From JBDTMT01 sp033764095 (lineage in GTDB: Bacteria > Desulfobacterota > Binatia > HRBIN30 > CADEER01), in assembly GCA_033764095.1 (NCBI GenBank), contig JANRJF010000187.1, positions 1-36,155 on the forward strand: a DNA stretch of 36,155 nt. Reading direction: 5' to 3'. The position numbers were made by a program, and so were the translations under genes. Positions 1 through 7,244 of this stretch are shown piece by piece. Numbering within the stretch: the first letter of the stretch is position 1; each line of letters opens with the position of its first letter. The notes beneath the pieces are model-generated. The model ran no database searches, was not told the DNA's origin, and saw nothing but the letters and a program-made list of their open reading frames with translations.

Positions 1-53
1 CGCGGCCCTCCTGCGCGCCGATGGGCGCCGCCGCGACGACCCTAGAAGAAGGC

Positions 54-80
54 CCCGGCGCGCGACAAGCGCGCACCGGG
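54..80 (-). terminator. Possible terminator hairpin after the SDR gene
   Basis: A GC-rich dyad (5 bp, one mismatch, 5 bp, loop of 5) lies 11 nt past the stop codon of the SDR at 92-994. On the minus strand it is followed by a short pyrimidine run (CCTTCTTCT) rather than a real U-tract. It could be a weak or Rho-assisted terminator. Positions 1-53 show no gene I can support. Confidence 0.35.
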
Positions 81-91
81 TTGCGGGTTCG

Positions 92-994
92 CTAGTCGAG
101 GTCCTCGCCGTTCATGCCGGCGTTCTTGCGCGCCCTGCCGACCAGCTCGTGGACCACCGAACCGATCTGGGTCGGGTCGGCGACCGGCGTCGCGGTCGGC
201 CCGCGGTGCCAGCCCTCGGCGACCGCGAGCACGGCGCCGGACGCCTCGAAGACGCGGCCGGTGATACCGGCAGACTCGCTGCTCGCCAGCCAGGTGACGA
301 TCGGCGCGATCCAGCGCGGGTGCATGCGCTCCTTGTCGGCCTCGCTCGCCTGGCCCATGCCGAGATCCTCGGTGAGCCGGGTCAGCGCGCCCGGCGCGAT
401 GGCGTTGACGGTGATGCCGTAGCGGCGCAGCTCGCGCGCCGCGATGATGGTGAACCCGGCGATGCCGGCCTTGGCGGCGCCGTAGTTGGTCTGCCCGGCG
501 TTGCCGTAGATGCCCGACACCGACGTCGTGTTGATGATGCGCGCATCGACCTTCTGGCCCTGCTTGACCAGGTCGCGCCAGTAGGCGGCAGCGCGCTGCG
601 CCGGCCCGAAGGTGCCCTTCAGGTGCACCTTGATCACCGCGTCCCACTCCGCCTCGGTCATGTTGACCAGCATGCGGTCGCGCAGGATGCCGGCATTGTT
701 GATCACCACGTCGAGCCGGCCGAAGCGCTGGACGGCGCTCTGGATCATGCGCTCGGCGGCGGCGAAGTCGCTGACGTCATCGCCGTTGGCGACCGCCTCG
801 CCGCCCGCCTTGGTGATCTCGTCGACCACCTCCTGCGCCGGCCCGATCGAGTTGCCGGTCCCGTCGCGCGCGCCGCCGAGGTCGTTGACCACGACCTTGG
901 CACCGTGCGCCGCCAACATCAGCGCATACTCGCGCCCGATCCCGCGTCCGGCGCCGGTGATGATGCAGACGCGGCCTTCACAGAGCTTTGCCAT
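92..994 (-). CDS. SDR oxidoreductase, (3R)-hydroxyacyl-CoA dehydrogenase (MFE-2) type
   Basis: A 300-residue short-chain dehydrogenase/reductase. The cofactor motif TGAGRGIG is near residue 12, followed by VVVNDLGG, which is typical of the dehydrogenase unit of peroxisomal multifunctional enzyme 2 and its bacterial relatives. NNAG, the catalytic Ser of TTSVSG and the YGAAK pair are all intact, with Ser 13 residues before Tyr. The ATG at 994 is preceded by GGAGG, so I prefer it to an in-frame ATG further upstream at 1021 that lies in a palindromic repeat. The family oxidises beta-hydroxyacyl-CoA intermediates of fatty-acid or sterol side-chain breakdown; the exact substrate here is inference. 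It is the last gene of a minus-strand catabolic run and is separated from the next gene by a hairpin repeat. Confidence 0.9.
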   Translation of the reverse strand: MAKLCEGRVCIITGAGRGIGREYALMLAAHGAKVVVNDLGGARDGTGNSIGPAQEVVDEITKAGGEAVANGDDVSDFAAAERMIQSAVQRFGRLDVVINNAGILRDRMLVNMTEAEWDAVIKVHLKGTFGPAQRAAAYWRDLVKQGQKVDARIINTTSVSGIYGNAGQTNYGAAKAGIAGFTIIAARELRRYGITVNAIAPGALTRLTEDLGMGQASEADKERMHPRWIAPIVTWLASSESAGITGRVFEASGAVLAVAEGWHRGPTATPVADPTQIGSVVHELVGRARKNAGMNGEDLD

Positions 995-1013
995 GGTTCC
1001 TCCAGAAGAGAAT

Positions 1014-1085
1014 TTCACCACAGAGGCACAGAGACACGGAGTTCAGACCTGGTGAGACTCCGTGCCTCTGCGCCTCCGTGGTGAA
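1014..1085. repeat. Intergenic inverted repeat A (octamer units, 29-nt arms)
   Basis: Arms 1014-1042 and 1057-1085 are reverse complements at 26 of 29 positions. Each arm is built of degenerate octamers of the type CACAGAGG/CACAGAGA/CACGGAG. All three mismatches read as G-U pairs in minus-strand RNA, the direction of transcription here. The element fills most of the gap between the EthD-like gene (stop 1102) and the SDR start (994), ending shortly before the SDR ribosome binding site. Confidence 0.8.
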
Positions 1086-1101
1086 GGCTTTGTCCTGTCT
1101 C

Positions 1102-1785
1102 TCACCGACTCTTCACGATCCACTCGCTCATCGGCGCGTTGTTGACCGATTCCAGGTCGATGAACGTGGCGATATCGGCGAGCACGCGCTGGATGTTCTC
1201 CGGCGCCCCGAAGAAGCGGTTCGGATCGGTGAGATCCTCCAGCGTGCGGAAGCGCTCCTCGACGATGGCGCGGTAGGGCGGCGCGTCGGGCGTCATGGCG
1301 CGGGCGACGGCGTTGCGGGTGTACTCCCACAGCGGATGGATCTCGAACGACAGCGGCGTGTGGTGGTTGTGCCAGCGGTCGTAGAACTCGGCATCGGTGA
1401 CGCGGTCGGGCTTGGGGAAGGCGGTCCACAGCGTCACGCCTGGGCTGCGCGTGCCGTCCGGCCAGTCGCGGTCGGGACAGCGCAGCGGCATCGACTCGGT
1501 GACCAGGTAGCCGTGCAGGCGCGCGCTCATGCCGGCGAGCGCCGCTTCGATCGGCCGCCGCGCGTCGAGGCTGTCGAGCCACAGCGACACACAGGCGCTG
1601 ATCGTCTTGCCCTCGCCCATGTACTGGCTCTTGCCCACCTGCCCGCGCAGATCGGAGACGTTGATCGTCAACGCCGCCGCCCCGTCGCGCAGCATGCCCT
1701 GCGCCACGTCGCCGACCAGACGATCGCGGAACGCCTCGATCGCGTCGCCGTCGCGCTTCCAGACCAGGTAGATGAGCTTTTCCAT
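1102..1785 (-). CDS. EthD-like dimeric alpha-beta barrel protein
   Basis: A 227-residue soluble protein that appears to hold two ferredoxin-like alpha+beta units. The second carries FYDRWHNHHTPLS (around residues 135-147), which resembles the conserved region of EthD-domain proteins. EthD-like proteins are small cytoplasmic proteins often linked to oxidative catabolism, with few defined reactions. I infer an accessory role in the pathway of the neighbouring LLM oxidoreductase and SDR genes. The start at 1785 follows GAGGG, part of which comes from the arm of repeat B. No signal peptide or membrane segment is seen. The family call is moderate and the substrate unknown. Confidence 0.75.
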   Translation of the reverse strand: MEKLIYLVWKRDGDAIEAFRDRLVGDVAQGMLRDGAAALTINVSDLRGQVGKSQYMGEGKTISACVSLWLDSLDARRPIEAALAGMSARLHGYLVTESMPLRCPDRDWPDGTRSPGVTLWTAFPKPDRVTDAEFYDRWHNHHTPLSFEIHPLWEYTRNAVARAMTPDAPPYRAIVEERFRTLEDLTDPNRFFGAPENIQRVLADIATFIDLESVNNAPMSEWIVKSR

Positions 1786-1794
1786 TTCGATCCC

Positions 1795-1870
1795 TCAACG
1801 CAGAGACGCGGAGACACAGAGGGCGCAGAGAAGCCTCGGCGATCTCTGCGCCTCTGTGTCTCTGCGTTGA
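1795..1870. repeat. Intergenic inverted repeat B (octamer units, unequal arms)
   Basis: The 28-nt right arm (1843-1870) is a perfect reverse complement of the 37-nt left arm (1795-1831) once one 8-nt unit (GCGGAGAC) and one G are removed from the left. The element therefore differs between arms by a unit gain or loss. It starts 1 nt after the LLM gene stop codon (1872-1874, minus strand) and overlaps the Shine-Dalgarno of the next gene. Confidence 0.8.
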
Positions 1871-1871
1871 A

Positions 1872-2879
1872 TCAGAGCAACAGCTCCGCCATGGCGCGGA
1901 TCGTCTCCACGTCGCGATTGGCCAGCAGCAGCGTGCTGATCGGCGTCCTCTTCCACTCGACCAGGCGTTCCTTGATGCGCTCGATGGGACCGACCAGCGA
2001 GATCTCGTCGGCGAACTGGCTCGGCACCGCGGCGACGGCGCCCCAGCGGTCGCCGGCCATGAACAGCTCCTGCACCTTCTCCGCCTCGTCGGCGAAGCCC
2101 ATGCGGCCCATCAGCTCCTTGTGGAAGTTGCGCTTCTTGGCGCCCATGCCGCCGATGTAGAAGCCGAGCATCGCCTTGACCGGATTGAGGCCGGCCTCGA
2201 CGTCGTCGGTGATGTTGACGGTGAGGAACTGGGCGATCTCGAAGCCGGGCTTCATGCCCTTCAGCGATTCGGCGTACACCTCGGGGCGGAACGGCGAGTA
2301 GTAGAGCGGCAGCCAGCCGTCGCAGATCTCGGTCGCCATGGCGACGTTCTTCGGTCCCTCGGCACCGAGATACACCGGGATGTCGGGCCGCAGCGGATGC
2401 GTGATGCTGCGCAGCGGCTTGCCGAGGCCCCAGGCGTTGGGGCCGTGGTAGGGCAGCGGATAGTGCGGGCCGTCGTTGGTCACCGGCTCCTCGCGCTTCC
2501 AGATCTTGCGCATGATCGAGATGTACTCGCGCGTGCGCGCCAATGGCTTGGCGAACGGCACGCCGTACCAGCCCTCGACCACCTGCGGCCCGGAGACGCC
2601 GAGGCCGAGGATCATGCGCCCGCCGGAGAGGTGATCGATGGTCAGCGCGTGCATCGCCGTCGCCGCCGGCGTGCGCGCCGACAGCTGGCACACCGAGGTG
2701 CCGAGCTTGATCCTGGTGGTGTGCGCGCCGATCCAGCACAGCGGCGAGAAGCAGTCCGACCCCCATGCCTCGGCGGTCCACACCGAGTCGTAACCCAGAC
2801 GCTCGGCCTCCTGCGCCAGCTCGATTGCGTTCGGCGTCGGATGCGCCTGCCAGTATCCGAGCTGCAGTCCTAGTTTCAT
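1872..2879 (-). CDS. LLM class F420-dependent oxidoreductase
   Basis: About 335 residues of a luciferase-like TIM barrel. The N-terminus MKLGLQLGYWQAHPT, the block GYDSVWTAEAWGSD and the segment DHLSGGRMILGLGVSGPQ are typical of F420-dependent LLM oxidoreductases found in mycobacteria and in uncultured soil lineages. Family members use F420H2 to reduce or oxidise diverse substrates; the one here is unknown. Two adjacent ATGs occur at 2882 and 2879. I chose the second because GAGG then lies 5 nt upstream. That GAGG is in the 3' half of a perfect hairpin (2883-2898), so initiation may be damped. It sits between repeats B and C in a same-strand run with two SDRs. Confidence 0.9.
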   Translation of the reverse strand: MKLGLQLGYWQAHPTPNAIELAQEAERLGYDSVWTAEAWGSDCFSPLCWIGAHTTRIKLGTSVCQLSARTPAATAMHALTIDHLSGGRMILGLGVSGPQVVEGWYGVPFAKPLARTREYISIMRKIWKREEPVTNDGPHYPLPYHGPNAWGLGKPLRSITHPLRPDIPVYLGAEGPKNVAMATEICDGWLPLYYSPFRPEVYAESLKGMKPGFEIAQFLTVNITDDVEAGLNPVKAMLGFYIGGMGAKKRNFHKELMGRMGFADEAEKVQELFMAGDRWGAVAAVPSQFADEISLVGPIERIKERLVEWKRTPISTLLLANRDVETIRAMAELLL

Positions 2880-2882
2880 CAT

Positions 2883-2898
2883 CGCCTCGGAAGAGGCG
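2883..2898 (-). promoter_or_regulatory. Hairpin sequestering the LLM gene Shine-Dalgarno
   Basis: A perfect 6-bp stem (CGCCTC/GAGGCG) with a 4-nt loop ends at the base before the first ATG. In minus-strand RNA its 3' arm is GAGGCG, the only ribosome binding site for the LLM oxidoreductase. The structure could limit translation; any trigger is unknown. Confidence 0.4.
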
Positions 2899-2899
2899 C

Positions 2900-2968
2900 G
2901 ACCGGTGACCGGTGACCGGTGACCGGTAGAGGACGCCTCAACCGGTCACTGGTCGCTGGTCACTGGTC
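2900..2968. repeat. Intergenic inverted repeat C (heptamer units)
   Basis: The left arm (2900-2927) is four perfect tandem GACCGGT heptamers. The right arm (2941-2968) is four inverted heptamers ACCGGTC, ACTGGTC, GCTGGTC, ACTGGTC, which differ only by transitions. The arms are 28 nt with a 13-nt loop. The element fills the gap between the SDR stop at 2977 and the LLM gene start. Confidence 0.85.
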
Positions 2969-2976
2969 ACGCGGTT

Positions 2977-3732
2977 TCAGATGGTGAGCCCGCCGTCCAT
3001 CGAGACGATCGCGCCGGTCATGTAGCGACCCTCGTCGGAGGCGACGAAGGCGATCAGCGCCGCCACCTCGTCGGTGGTCGCATTGCCCCACGGCGTGCGC
3101 AGCTTGCCGAGTCGCGCGGCATCGGCGCCCTCGGGCAACTGGTGGAACTGCGTCTGCAGCGGCGTCGACATGCCGCCCGGCGCGACGCAGTTCACCCGCA
3201 CCTTCTTGGTGAACAGGTACTCGTCGGCCAGCGCACGCGTCAGCTGCACCACGCCGCCCTTCGAGGCGCAGTACGCGGCGCTGTAGGGCTGCCCCATCAG
3301 ACCGGCGTTGGAGGCAATGGTGACGATGTTGCCGCCGTGCTCGAGCAGGTGCGGCAGCACGGCGCGGCAGGCGAGATACGTTCCGGTGAGGTTGACCGCG
3401 ATGATGCGCGTCCAGTCCTCGACCGCCATGTCGTGCGCGTTGGCGAACTTGCCGATGCCGGCACAGGTGACCAGCACGCTCGGGGCGCCGAGGTCGCGCA
3501 CCGTCGCGTCCACCGCAGCGCCGACCGACGCCGCGTCGGCGACATCCACCTTGTACGCCTTCGCCTTGCCGCCGGCGTGCACGATCTGCGCGGCCGTCTC
3601 CTCGGCCGCCGGCAGGCCGAGATCGAGGCAGGCCACCGCCGCCCCTTCCTGCGCCAGGCGCGCCGCCGTCGATCGACCGAGGCCCGACCCGGCGCCGGTG
3701 ATCACTGCCACCCGTCCCGTGAAGCGTGTCAT
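2977..3732 (-). CDS. SDR family oxidoreductase
   Basis: A 251-residue classical SDR of usual length. TGAGSGLG (about residues 12-19) binds NAD(P). The usual NNAG is TCAG. The catalytic Ser (IASNAG) lies 13 residues before Tyr of YCASK, and the C-terminus VSMDGGLTI is typical. The ATG at 3732 follows AGGGAG. It is probably a cytoplasmic alcohol/ketone dehydrogenase or beta-ketoacyl reductase-like enzyme. It is co-oriented with the LLM and EthD-like genes, suggesting one catabolic unit, but repeat C separates it from the next gene. The exact substrate cannot be read from the sequence. Confidence 0.9.
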   Translation of the reverse strand: MTRFTGRVAVITGAGSGLGRSTAARLAQEGAAVACLDLGLPAAEETAAQIVHAGGKAKAYKVDVADAASVGAAVDATVRDLGAPSVLVTCAGIGKFANAHDMAVEDWTRIIAVNLTGTYLACRAVLPHLLEHGGNIVTIASNAGLMGQPYSAAYCASKGGVVQLTRALADEYLFTKKVRVNCVAPGGMSTPLQTQFHQLPEGADAARLGKLRTPWGNATTDEVAALIAFVASDEGRYMTGAIVSMDGGLTI

Positions 3733-3822
3733 CTGTCCGTCTCCCTGGAAGAGCTGCGGACCTTAACCGAGCCGCGCCGGCCCACGCAAACGGGCGTTTG
3801 GCGCGGCCTGGCGCGGTACGCG

Positions 3823-4674
3823 TCAGGACAGCCAGGCGGCCAGATTGGCGACGTAGGTGCGCGTGTCGGCGAGACCGCGCGGATCGCGCAACATGCCGTC
3901 GCCCGGCGGCTCGGTCACGAAGCTCGGGCAGCCGGCGCGCGGATCCCAGTTGTAGTCGCAGAAATGATGGAAGGTGGACTGCGCGACGGCGCGACCGAGC
4001 GGTCGGCCGCCCGCATCGCGCTCCCCCTCGAAGGCGACCGCGAGATTCACCGCGCACCCGCTCACCGTGCTGACGCCGCGCGCGATGACCCGCGCGAACG
4101 CCGCGGCGCCGGCCGGTACGCCGACCGCGCCCTCGTGCGGGTGCGCCGGCAGATATCGGATCATGCCGTCTGCGGCGCGCAGCAGCGGATGCGCACCGGC
4201 GGCGCTGGCGATCGGCTGCGCGTCGCCGTTCGCTCCGGTGTGGTAGTTCGGCCACGAGATGTCGGTGGTGGCCTGATCGTCGGCGCGCCGCCGCGCCGGG
4301 TCGGGTTCCAGGTTGACGGAGTGAAAGTGATGCGCGGCACCGACGGTGCCGAGCCCGGCCAGGCAGGCGCCGAGATCCTGATGGTCGCGCGTCGCCAGCA
4401 GCCCGCCGCCGCGGGCGCGGAACGCGAGGATGCCGGCGCAGTCGGCGGCCGTCAGTCCGCCGCCGACGTCGACCGCGAACAGCCACAGTTGATCGAACGG
4501 CGCCGCCGCCAGCTCCGCCAGCATGCGGTCGTCACCGCGCCGATCGGCGGCGCGATCGCGCGCCGTGACCGCATGCCCCAGCCCGACCAGATGATCGCGC
4601 AGCAGGCGAAAGCGCCCGATGTGCCAGTCATCCTCGGCATAGGGGATGGTGGTACTGAGCAGGATGCGCGCCAT
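3823..4674 (-). CDS. Conserved-looking protein of unknown function
   Basis: A 283-residue soluble protein that I do not recognise with confidence. It starts MARILLSTTIPYAEDDWHIG and has an alternating beta-alpha pattern with a Gly-rich turn (RARGGGLLATRDHQD, around residues 87-101). The later segment STFHHFCDYNWDP is rich in His, Cys and Trp and could bind metal. The overall shape recalls class I glutamine-amidotransferase-like (ThuA-like) folds, but that is a guess. No signal peptide or membrane helix is seen. The 90-bp gap to the downstream SDR holds only a small palindrome (3787-3800). The antiporter gene ends 58 nt upstream, so co-transcription with it is possible. Confidence 0.65.
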   Translation of the reverse strand: MARILLSTTIPYAEDDWHIGRFRLLRDHLVGLGHAVTARDRAADRRGDDRMLAELAAAPFDQLWLFAVDVGGGLTAADCAGILAFRARGGGLLATRDHQDLGACLAGLGTVGAAHHFHSVNLEPDPARRRADDQATTDISWPNYHTGANGDAQPIASAAGAHPLLRAADGMIRYLPAHPHEGAVGVPAGAAAFARVIARGVSTVSGCAVNLAVAFEGERDAGGRPLGRAVAQSTFHHFCDYNWDPRAGCPSFVTEPPGDGMLRDPRGLADTRTYVANLAAWLS

Positions 4675-4732
4675 CGTCAGCGCGCCGATCGGCGCGGACC
4701 AGGACCGACGATCGACGCGCGACCAGCGCGCG

Positions 4733-7060
4733 TCACAGCTCGACTTCGTCGGGGAAGCACCAGCCCCACTCCTCGCCCGGCTCGATGGAGCGCATGATCG
4801 GGTGCTGCGTCGCGTGCCAGTGCTTGGTGGCGTGCTTGTTCGGCGACGAGTCGCAGCAGCCGACGTGCCCGCAGCTCATGCACAGGCGCAGGTGCACCCA
4901 ACGATCGCCGGAGGCGAGGCACTCCTCACAGCCGGGCGTCTTCGCCCGTTGCGGGCGAATGCGGTCGACATGCGTGCAGGCGACGTCGGGCGGCGGATGC
5001 AGTTCGTAGGTCTTCATGGTGTCCACCTTACGGCGTTCGGCCGCCGACGCCAGTGCGGCGGTCTCGGTCTCCGACAGCGAACCGGTGCGGAACAACGGCG
5101 CGGCCTGGGCAAAGGCAGCGGCGTCGCCGGACAGAAGCAACTCGTCGCCCACTTCGAGCACGTACTCTGGCGGCGGCTCGCTGACCGTCGTGCCGTGGTG
5201 CCGCACGCTCTCGGTGTGGATGGCGAAGCGCGCCTGCAGCTGCAGGGCGCCGAGCGACTGGCCGATCGCCGGCGCGCCGGCGCGCAGCGCCACCGCGCGG
5301 CGGTCGAGACAATCGGGGCCGAGCGTGCACTCGGCCACCGGCGCCTCCGGCCGCAGCGGCCCGAGCAGGGCCTGGTAGCCCTCGCGCCGCACCGCCTCCT
5401 GGTTGGCGTCGATCTCGGCCGGATCGATGCGGTAGGCCGACATGATGTCGGTGAACAGCGCGACGACGCTCTCCAGCTCCTCGGCGACGACGCGGTCGAC
5501 GCCGACCTCGGCGAGCGGCGCGACCTCGGCGACGTACGGCGTGCGCACCTCGATGCGCATGGTCGGATTGAGCGTGCGCGCCACCGCCGCGATGCGCCGC
5601 GCCATGCCCGGATCGTCGTCGGCGATGACCAGCATCTTGGCGTGCTCGACGCCGGCGAGTTGCAGCGTGCGCGCCTTGCTGGCGTCGCCGCGCAGCACCG
5701 GCAGGTCGGCGGCCTCGGCTTCGCTTGCCCCCTGCGGATTCAGCGTCGTGATCAGGAACGGGATGCGCGAGCCGGCCAGCACGCGCACCAGGCGGCGCGC
5801 CGCGTCGCCGTAGCCGCCGACGATGACATGGTTCTCCAGCATGACGTGCTCGGGCAGCGTCGGTTCGAGCTCGCTCCGGTGCGCGGTCTGCACGTCCTCG
5901 ACGCGGTGGCCGAACATCACCCCGAGCGCGGTGAGCAGCGGCGTGCCGACCATCAACAGCACGGTCGCGGCGATGAACACCTGCGAGCCGCTGTCGCCCA
6001 TCGCGCCCGGCGACAGCCCGAGGCTGCGGCCGGCGCGCTCCAGCACGAAGGAGAACTCGCCGACCTGTGCCAGCATCAGGGCCGACGCCGCGGCCACCGG
6101 CGCCGGGTAGCCGAGCGCCCGCACGCTGCCGAAGGTGGTGACGACCTTGACCAGCAGCACCAGCCCGAGCGCCGCCAGCACCAGCGGCAGGTGGGTGAAC
6201 AGGAAGCGCAGATCGAGCAGCATGCCGACCGAGACGAAGAAGGCGGCGCTGAACAGGATCTGCAGCGGCAGGATCTCGCCCAACGCATGCTCGCTGAAGC
6301 GGCTCTCGCTCACCACCAGTCCGGCGAGGAAGGCGCCGAGCGACAGGCTGACGCCGGCCAGGTTGGTGAGGAACGCGGTGCCGAAGCAGATGGCGATCAC
6401 CGCGAGCAGGAACAGCTCCGGCGAGCAGGTGCGCGCCACCGCCTCCAGCACCGGCGGCATGACCCGGCGCGCGATCAACAGCACTGCGGCGATGATCAGG
6501 CCGGCCTTGGCCAGCGCCCAGGCGATCTCCGCCGCCGAGCCGCCGCTGCCGGCCAGCATCGGCACCAGCAGCACCATGACGATGACCGCGAGGTCCTGGA
6601 AGATGAGCAGTCCGAGGCCCACCTGACCGTGCGGGGCGTTGGTTTCGCCGCGGTCGGCGAGCAGCTTGAGCACGATCGCCGTCGAGCTCAGCGCGACCAG
6701 GAAGCCGGTGAACAGCCCGGCGCGCCAGTCGACGCCGAACAGCCACAGCACCGCCATCATGCCGAGCGAGGCGCTCACCACCTGCAGGCCGCCGCCGCCG
6801 AAGATCAGCCGCTGGATGCGCGCCAGCTTCTCCAGGCTGAACTCGATGCCGATCGTGTAGAGCAGGAACATGACGCCGATCTCGGCCGCCTGGTCGACCG
6901 TCGCCTGGTCGCGCACCAACCCCAGCGCGTGCGGCCCGATCACCACCCCGGCGACCAGGAAGCCGACGATCGGCACCAGCCCGAGGCGGAAGCACGCGTA
7001 GGCGATCAGCGCCGCGGCGACGATCAGCGCCACGGCCTCGGCGATGACGGTGTGCTCCAC
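4733..7060 (-). CDS. CPA2 (KefB-type) cation:proton antiporter with RCK domains and C-terminal UBP zinc finger
   Basis: A 775-residue inner-membrane protein. Residues 1-390 are a 12-13-helix Na+/H+-exchanger domain of the CPA2/Kef type. Residues 411-530 form a TrkA-N (RCK) nucleotide-binding domain beginning HVIVGGYGDAARR, and about 590-665 a TrkA-C-like domain. From residue 682 a UBP-type zinc finger follows, with ligands in CTH, GCEEC, LCMSCGHVGCC, HATKHWH and QHP. In eukaryotes this finger binds the free C-terminus of ubiquitin; in bacteria its ligand is not established. The GTG at 7060 is the first in-frame start and has no clear Shine-Dalgarno. An internal ATG at 5017 with its own Shine-Dalgarno could also release the finger as a separate 94-residue protein. 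Confidence 0.88.
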   Translation of the reverse strand: MEHTVIAEAVALIVAAALIAYACFRLGLVPIVGFLVAGVVIGPHALGLVRDQATVDQAAEIGVMFLLYTIGIEFSLEKLARIQRLIFGGGGLQVVSASLGMMAVLWLFGVDWRAGLFTGFLVALSSTAIVLKLLADRGETNAPHGQVGLGLLIFQDLAVIVMVLLVPMLAGSGGSAAEIAWALAKAGLIIAAVLLIARRVMPPVLEAVARTCSPELFLLAVIAICFGTAFLTNLAGVSLSLGAFLAGLVVSESRFSEHALGEILPLQILFSAAFFVSVGMLLDLRFLFTHLPLVLAALGLVLLVKVVTTFGSVRALGYPAPVAAASALMLAQVGEFSFVLERAGRSLGLSPGAMGDSGSQVFIAATVLLMVGTPLLTALGVMFGHRVEDVQTAHRSELEPTLPEHVMLENHVIVGGYGDAARRLVRVLAGSRIPFLITTLNPQGASEAEAADLPVLRGDASKARTLQLAGVEHAKMLVIADDDPGMARRIAAVARTLNPTMRIEVRTPYVAEVAPLAEVGVDRVVAEELESVVALFTDIMSAYRIDPAEIDANQEAVRREGYQALLGPLRPEAPVAECTLGPDCLDRRAVALRAGAPAIGQSLGALQLQARFAIHTESVRHHGTTVSEPPPEYVLEVGDELLLSGDAAAFAQAAPLFRTGSLSETETAALASAAERRKVDTMKTYELHPPPDVACTHVDRIRPQRAKTPGCEECLASGDRWVHLRLCMSCGHVGCCDSSPNKHATKHWHATQHPIMRSIEPGEEWGWCFPDEVEL
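5015..5029 (-). promoter_or_regulatory. Possible internal translation start for the UBP zinc finger
   Basis: AAGGTGG (5029-5023) lies 5 nt before an in-frame ATG (5017-5015) at residue 682 of the antiporter, exactly at the domain boundary. Initiation here would give a 94-residue zinc-finger protein, close to the size of free-standing bacterial zf-UBP proteins. Confidence 0.35.
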
Positions 7061-7155
7061 GCGGTCCGGTTATGCGGCACACGCCGGACGCGCAAGGGGG
7101 CCTTGCCGAGGGCGCGGCGTCCGTGGGCGCTGGCGAGCGCCGGCGCGGCGTGATG

Positions 7156-7188
7156 TTGCGCGGGCCGCGCGCCGGCGCGGCCGCGCAA
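7156..7188. terminator. GC-rich hairpin between P450 and antiporter genes
   Basis: A two-part stem (8 bp TTGCGCGG/CCGCGCAA, one bulged G, then 6 bp with a 4-nt loop) lies 57 nt past the P450 stop codon. No U-tract follows on either strand. It may be a Rho-assisted terminator or processing stem. The rest of 7061-7244 shows no gene. Confidence 0.35.
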
Positions 7189-7244
7189 TGTCGAGCCTCC
7201 TCCGCCGTCATCGACGGCAAACGCACGACGACGAACAGCGAACT

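Noticed and set aside
4733..5017. UBP zinc finger as a separate gene rather than a fusion
   Set aside because: The frame is continuous with the antiporter with no stop; I call one gene and list the internal start only as a possibility.
4646..7153. 835-codon plus-strand open frame opposite the antiporter gene
   Set aside because: Arg/His/Gln/Asp-rich shadow with no recognisable motif; the opposite strand encodes a clear antiporter. High GC makes stop codons rare.
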